Below are positions 22,311-23,891 of a stretch of 23,891 bases of DNA, in pieces (the first letter of the stretch is position 1; every line of letters starts with the position of its first letter). The notes below the pieces were generated by a model. It saw only the letters and a program-made list of their open reading frames with translations. It had not been told where the DNA came from and did not search any database. A program made the translations under genes and the position numbers. Origin of the DNA: an uncultured Clostridia bacterium (lineage in GTDB: Bacteria > Bacillota > Clostridia > Christensenellales > UBA1242); assembly GCA_937891595.1 (NCBI GenBank), contig CALATF010000033.1, forward strand, positions 1 through 23,891, in the 5' to 3' direction.

Positions 22311-23150
22311 TTGGAAAAGTCAAAGGAAAGATTAAAAATTTTAGAAAAAATAAGTCAATTAGAAAAAGAAAAGAAGTGGGATGTAGACGTAGAAGAAGAC
22401 CCTGTTTCTAAAGAATTATTACCAGATAAAATAGATTATTTGAACAAAAAATTAAGTAGTAAAATTGCTACTTTTTTTGCTAATATAGCTGGCACAAAGT
22501 TTTTTGAAAATTTAATCAAAAAGAAGCAGTTTATTATTAAAGAGGTAAAAGGTCTTGAAAATTTTACCAGTGTAAAAAGCGGTGCTATTTTAACTTGTAA
22601 TCACTTTAATGTTTGTGATAACTACGCAGTTTGGAGAACCATTAAACCTTATGTTGGCAAAAAAGATAGATTATATAAGGTTATTAGGGAAGGAAATTAT
22701 ACTAACTCGCCACCTCCATTTGGATTTATTTTGCGCCATTGCAATACTTTGCCATTAAGTAGTAATACTCAAACAATGAGAAAATTTTTAAAAGCAATTA
22801 ATGTATTGTTAACTAGAGGTGAAAAGATTTTAGTATATCCAGAACAAGCAATGTGGTGGAATTATAGAAAACCTCGTCCATTAACTCCGGGAGCATTTAG
22901 ATTTGCAGTTGAAAATAATGTTCCAATTCTTCCTCTTTTTATTACAATGAATGATTCTGAATTTATTGGATCTGATGGATTTAATATTCAAGAATATACA
23001 TTACATTTTTTACCAGCAATTTATCCAGACAGCAACTTAAACAAAAAAGACAACATTGAAATGCTTAAAAATAAAAACTACGAAATGTGGAAAGAAGTTT
23101 ATGAAAAAACATACGGGATTCCACTTGAATATTTACCAGAATCAAAATAA
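22311..23150 (+). CDS. PlsC-type 1-acylglycerol-3-phosphate acyltransferase-like protein
   Basis: This family transfers acyl chains to glycerolipids or related acceptors at the inner membrane face. The catalytic HX4D motif is H98-FNVC-D103. The second block, CNTLPLSS at 144-151, follows the usual spacing, and PEQAMWW (177-183) is the third, glycerolipid-binding block. A TPGAFRFAVENNVPILPLF segment closes the core. The start is TTG at 22311 with an AGGAGAG SD; a long charged N-terminal extension of about 85 residues precedes the catalytic motif. There are no clear membrane spans. It sits 57 nt after the GT8 gene, so the acceptor may be a glycosylated lipid rather than lysophosphatidate. Confidence 0.85.
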   Translation: MEKSKERLKILEKISQLEKEKKWDVDVEEDPVSKELLPDKIDYLNKKLSSKIATFFANIAGTKFFENLIKKKQFIIKEVKGLENFTSVKSGAILTCNHFNVCDNYAVWRTIKPYVGKKDRLYKVIREGNYTNSPPPFGFILRHCNTLPLSSNTQTMRKFLKAINVLLTRGEKILVYPEQAMWWNYRKPRPLTPGAFRFAVENNVPILPLFITMNDSEFIGSDGFNIQEYTLHFLPAIYPDSNLNKKDNIEMLKNKNYEMWKEVYEKTYGIPLEYLPESK

Positions 23151-23181
23151 ATAAAAAAAATATATAGAGGTTTAAGAAAAA

Positions 23182-23778
23182 ATGACAATTTACATGGTTT
23201 CTATTTTTGGCGGTAATATTGCAATCATTTTGCTTAATTATTTTTTTAATGCAAATCTTGCAGATTTGTCTTTCTGGTGGATTTTGGCAGCTAGTATTAT
23301 TGGCACAATCGGTGTAATTGCAATTGACGGAGTTTTTGCAACTCTAATTCGTTGGTGTATGCCAAATAAATGGTATGATTACAAAGTTGATTTTCATAAA
23401 GTTTCTAAAAAAGAAACAATTATTTATGAAAAACTTTTTATAAAAGCATGGAAAGATAAAATTCTTGAACTTGGGATGTTCACCAGTTTTAGCAAAAAGA
23501 AAGTTGAAGATCCTCAAAGCCGTGAATATATTGAAAGATTTATTTTGGAATGTAACTACGGAGCTGTAATTCATCTTGCTGATGCAATTTTTGGATTTTT
23601 GCTTCTTTTGTGTTACATGCCTTTTTCTTATCCTATGGTAATGTCGATTGGAATGCCAATTTGTATTATAAACGCAATTTTAAATATTTTGCCTTTAATG
23701 ATTTTAAGATACAATTTGTACAGACTTCATAAATTAAGAGATATTTTGGAAAAAAAAGAAAAAAGAACTAATCAATAA
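23182..23778 (+). CDS. CrtO-like membrane acyltransferase
   Basis: This 198-residue membrane protein has two N-terminal helices (about 6-22 and 33-55) and two more towards the C-terminus. Between them is the pattern of the CrtO (glycosyl-4,4'-diaponeurosporenoate acyltransferase) family: YEKLFIKAWKDKI (82-94), FILECNYGAVIH with E123 and H131, and a closing NILPLMILRYNLYRL (168-182) equivalent to NLPxIxxQRYNRxRL. In Staphylococcus CrtO acylates the sugar of staphyloxanthin. No carotenoid genes are present here, so the substrate is more likely the product of the neighbouring GT8 or PlsC-type enzyme. An AGAGG SD precedes the ATG. The last 11 bases overlap a convergent gene. Confidence 0.7.
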   Translation: MTIYMVSIFGGNIAIILLNYFFNANLADLSFWWILAASIIGTIGVIAIDGVFATLIRWCMPNKWYDYKVDFHKVSKKETIIYEKLFIKAWKDKILELGMFTSFSKKKVEDPQSREYIERFILECNYGAVIHLADAIFGFLLLLCYMPFSYPMVMSIGMPICIINAILNILPLMILRYNLYRLHKLRDILEKKEKRTNQ

Positions 23779-23891
23779 CTAAATCTTTTACTGGAAAAAG
23801 TGGTGGTGGATTAGGTCGTTTCTTGGAATTTTCTTTATTTACAAGATTCATTAAATATTCAACATCACTTTTATCCAAAATTCGCTTTAGG
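23768..23891 (-). CDS. C-terminal fragment of an unknown protein (partial)
   Basis: A minus-strand frame is open from the window edge to a TAG at 23768-23770. It encodes 40 residues (LKRILDKSDVEYLMNLVNKE, then a polar KKRPNPPPLFPVKDL tail). Its stop overlaps the end of the CrtO-like gene tail-to-tail by 11 bases. The proline-rich end and lack of overlap with any other gene suggest a real C-terminus, but the family is not recognisable. Confidence 0.4.
   Translation of the reverse strand, partial: LKRILDKSDVEYLMNLVNKENSKKRPNPPPLFPVKDLVID

Noticed and set aside
1..23891. CRISPR array, insertion sequence ends or prophage genes.
   Set aside because: No regularly spaced repeats, transposase motifs or phage structural genes were seen by eye.

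Overview
The window is strongly AT-rich DNA with standard stop codons, TGG as the tryptophan codon, and Shine-Dalgarno (SD) sequences of AGGAG type. It carries typical Bacillota genes: a DivIVA-domain protein, Lgt, an NdoA/MazF-type toxin next to acpS, PepF, and a CCA-encoding tRNA-Asn. It most resembles an uncultured low-GC Clostridia-like bacterium. I cannot assign a genus.

Layout, left to right. (1) Positions 1-925 hold a broken N-terminal piece of an ABC-F ATPase on the minus strand, abutting the C-terminal half of a VirB4-type conjugation ATPase on the plus strand. This is either a rearrangement breakpoint or a chimeric contig end. (2) 1183-3391: a 634-residue protein of unknown function and an 81-residue protein, each with an SD and closed by a strong terminator. 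(3) 3605-5468: a membrane protein with a zinc ribbon at each end, then mnmA. (4) 5491-6102: an MntP/YtaF-like membrane protein whose start codon lies inside a 23-bp near-perfect hairpin. (5) 6269-9024: a tight operon of a membrane-anchored XRE regulator, an IMPACT/YigZ protein, hpt, recX and acpS. (6) 9135-9666: a 62-residue unknown protein coupled to an NdoA/MazF-type RNase. (7) 9928-14349: a possible CYTH-like protein, an RlmD-type rRNA methyltransferase, lgt overlapping a DivIVA-domain gene, and an unknown 207-residue protein. (8) 14368-18530: an unknown 395-residue protein on the minus strand, divergent from a heavy-metal-exporter-like permease followed by pepF. (9) 18649-21000: an iron-type alcohol dehydrogenase and tRNA-Asn on the minus strand, then a multiply broken anion-permease pseudogene. 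(10) 21264-23778: a three-gene operon of a GT8 glycosyltransferase, a PlsC-type acyltransferase and a CrtO-like membrane acyltransferase, probably making a glycolipid or acylated glycan. The window ends in the tail of a minus-strand gene.

Most of this is housekeeping. The strongest structural pattern is in the promoters. At least five genes that open a transcript (3605, 6269, 11963, 15774, and 15555 on the minus strand), and probably a sixth (10549), have a good -35/-10 pair with 16-17 bp spacing. Their start codon lies only 6-11 nt past the -10 and has no usable SD. This predicts leaderless or nearly leaderless mRNAs. Operon-internal genes, and a few promoter-proximal ones, carry normal SDs. 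Other points worth checking are the hairpin over the MntP-like start, the unrecognised partner of the NdoA-like toxin, the orphan 634-, 395- and 207-residue proteins, and the acyltransferase-rich glycosyl locus.
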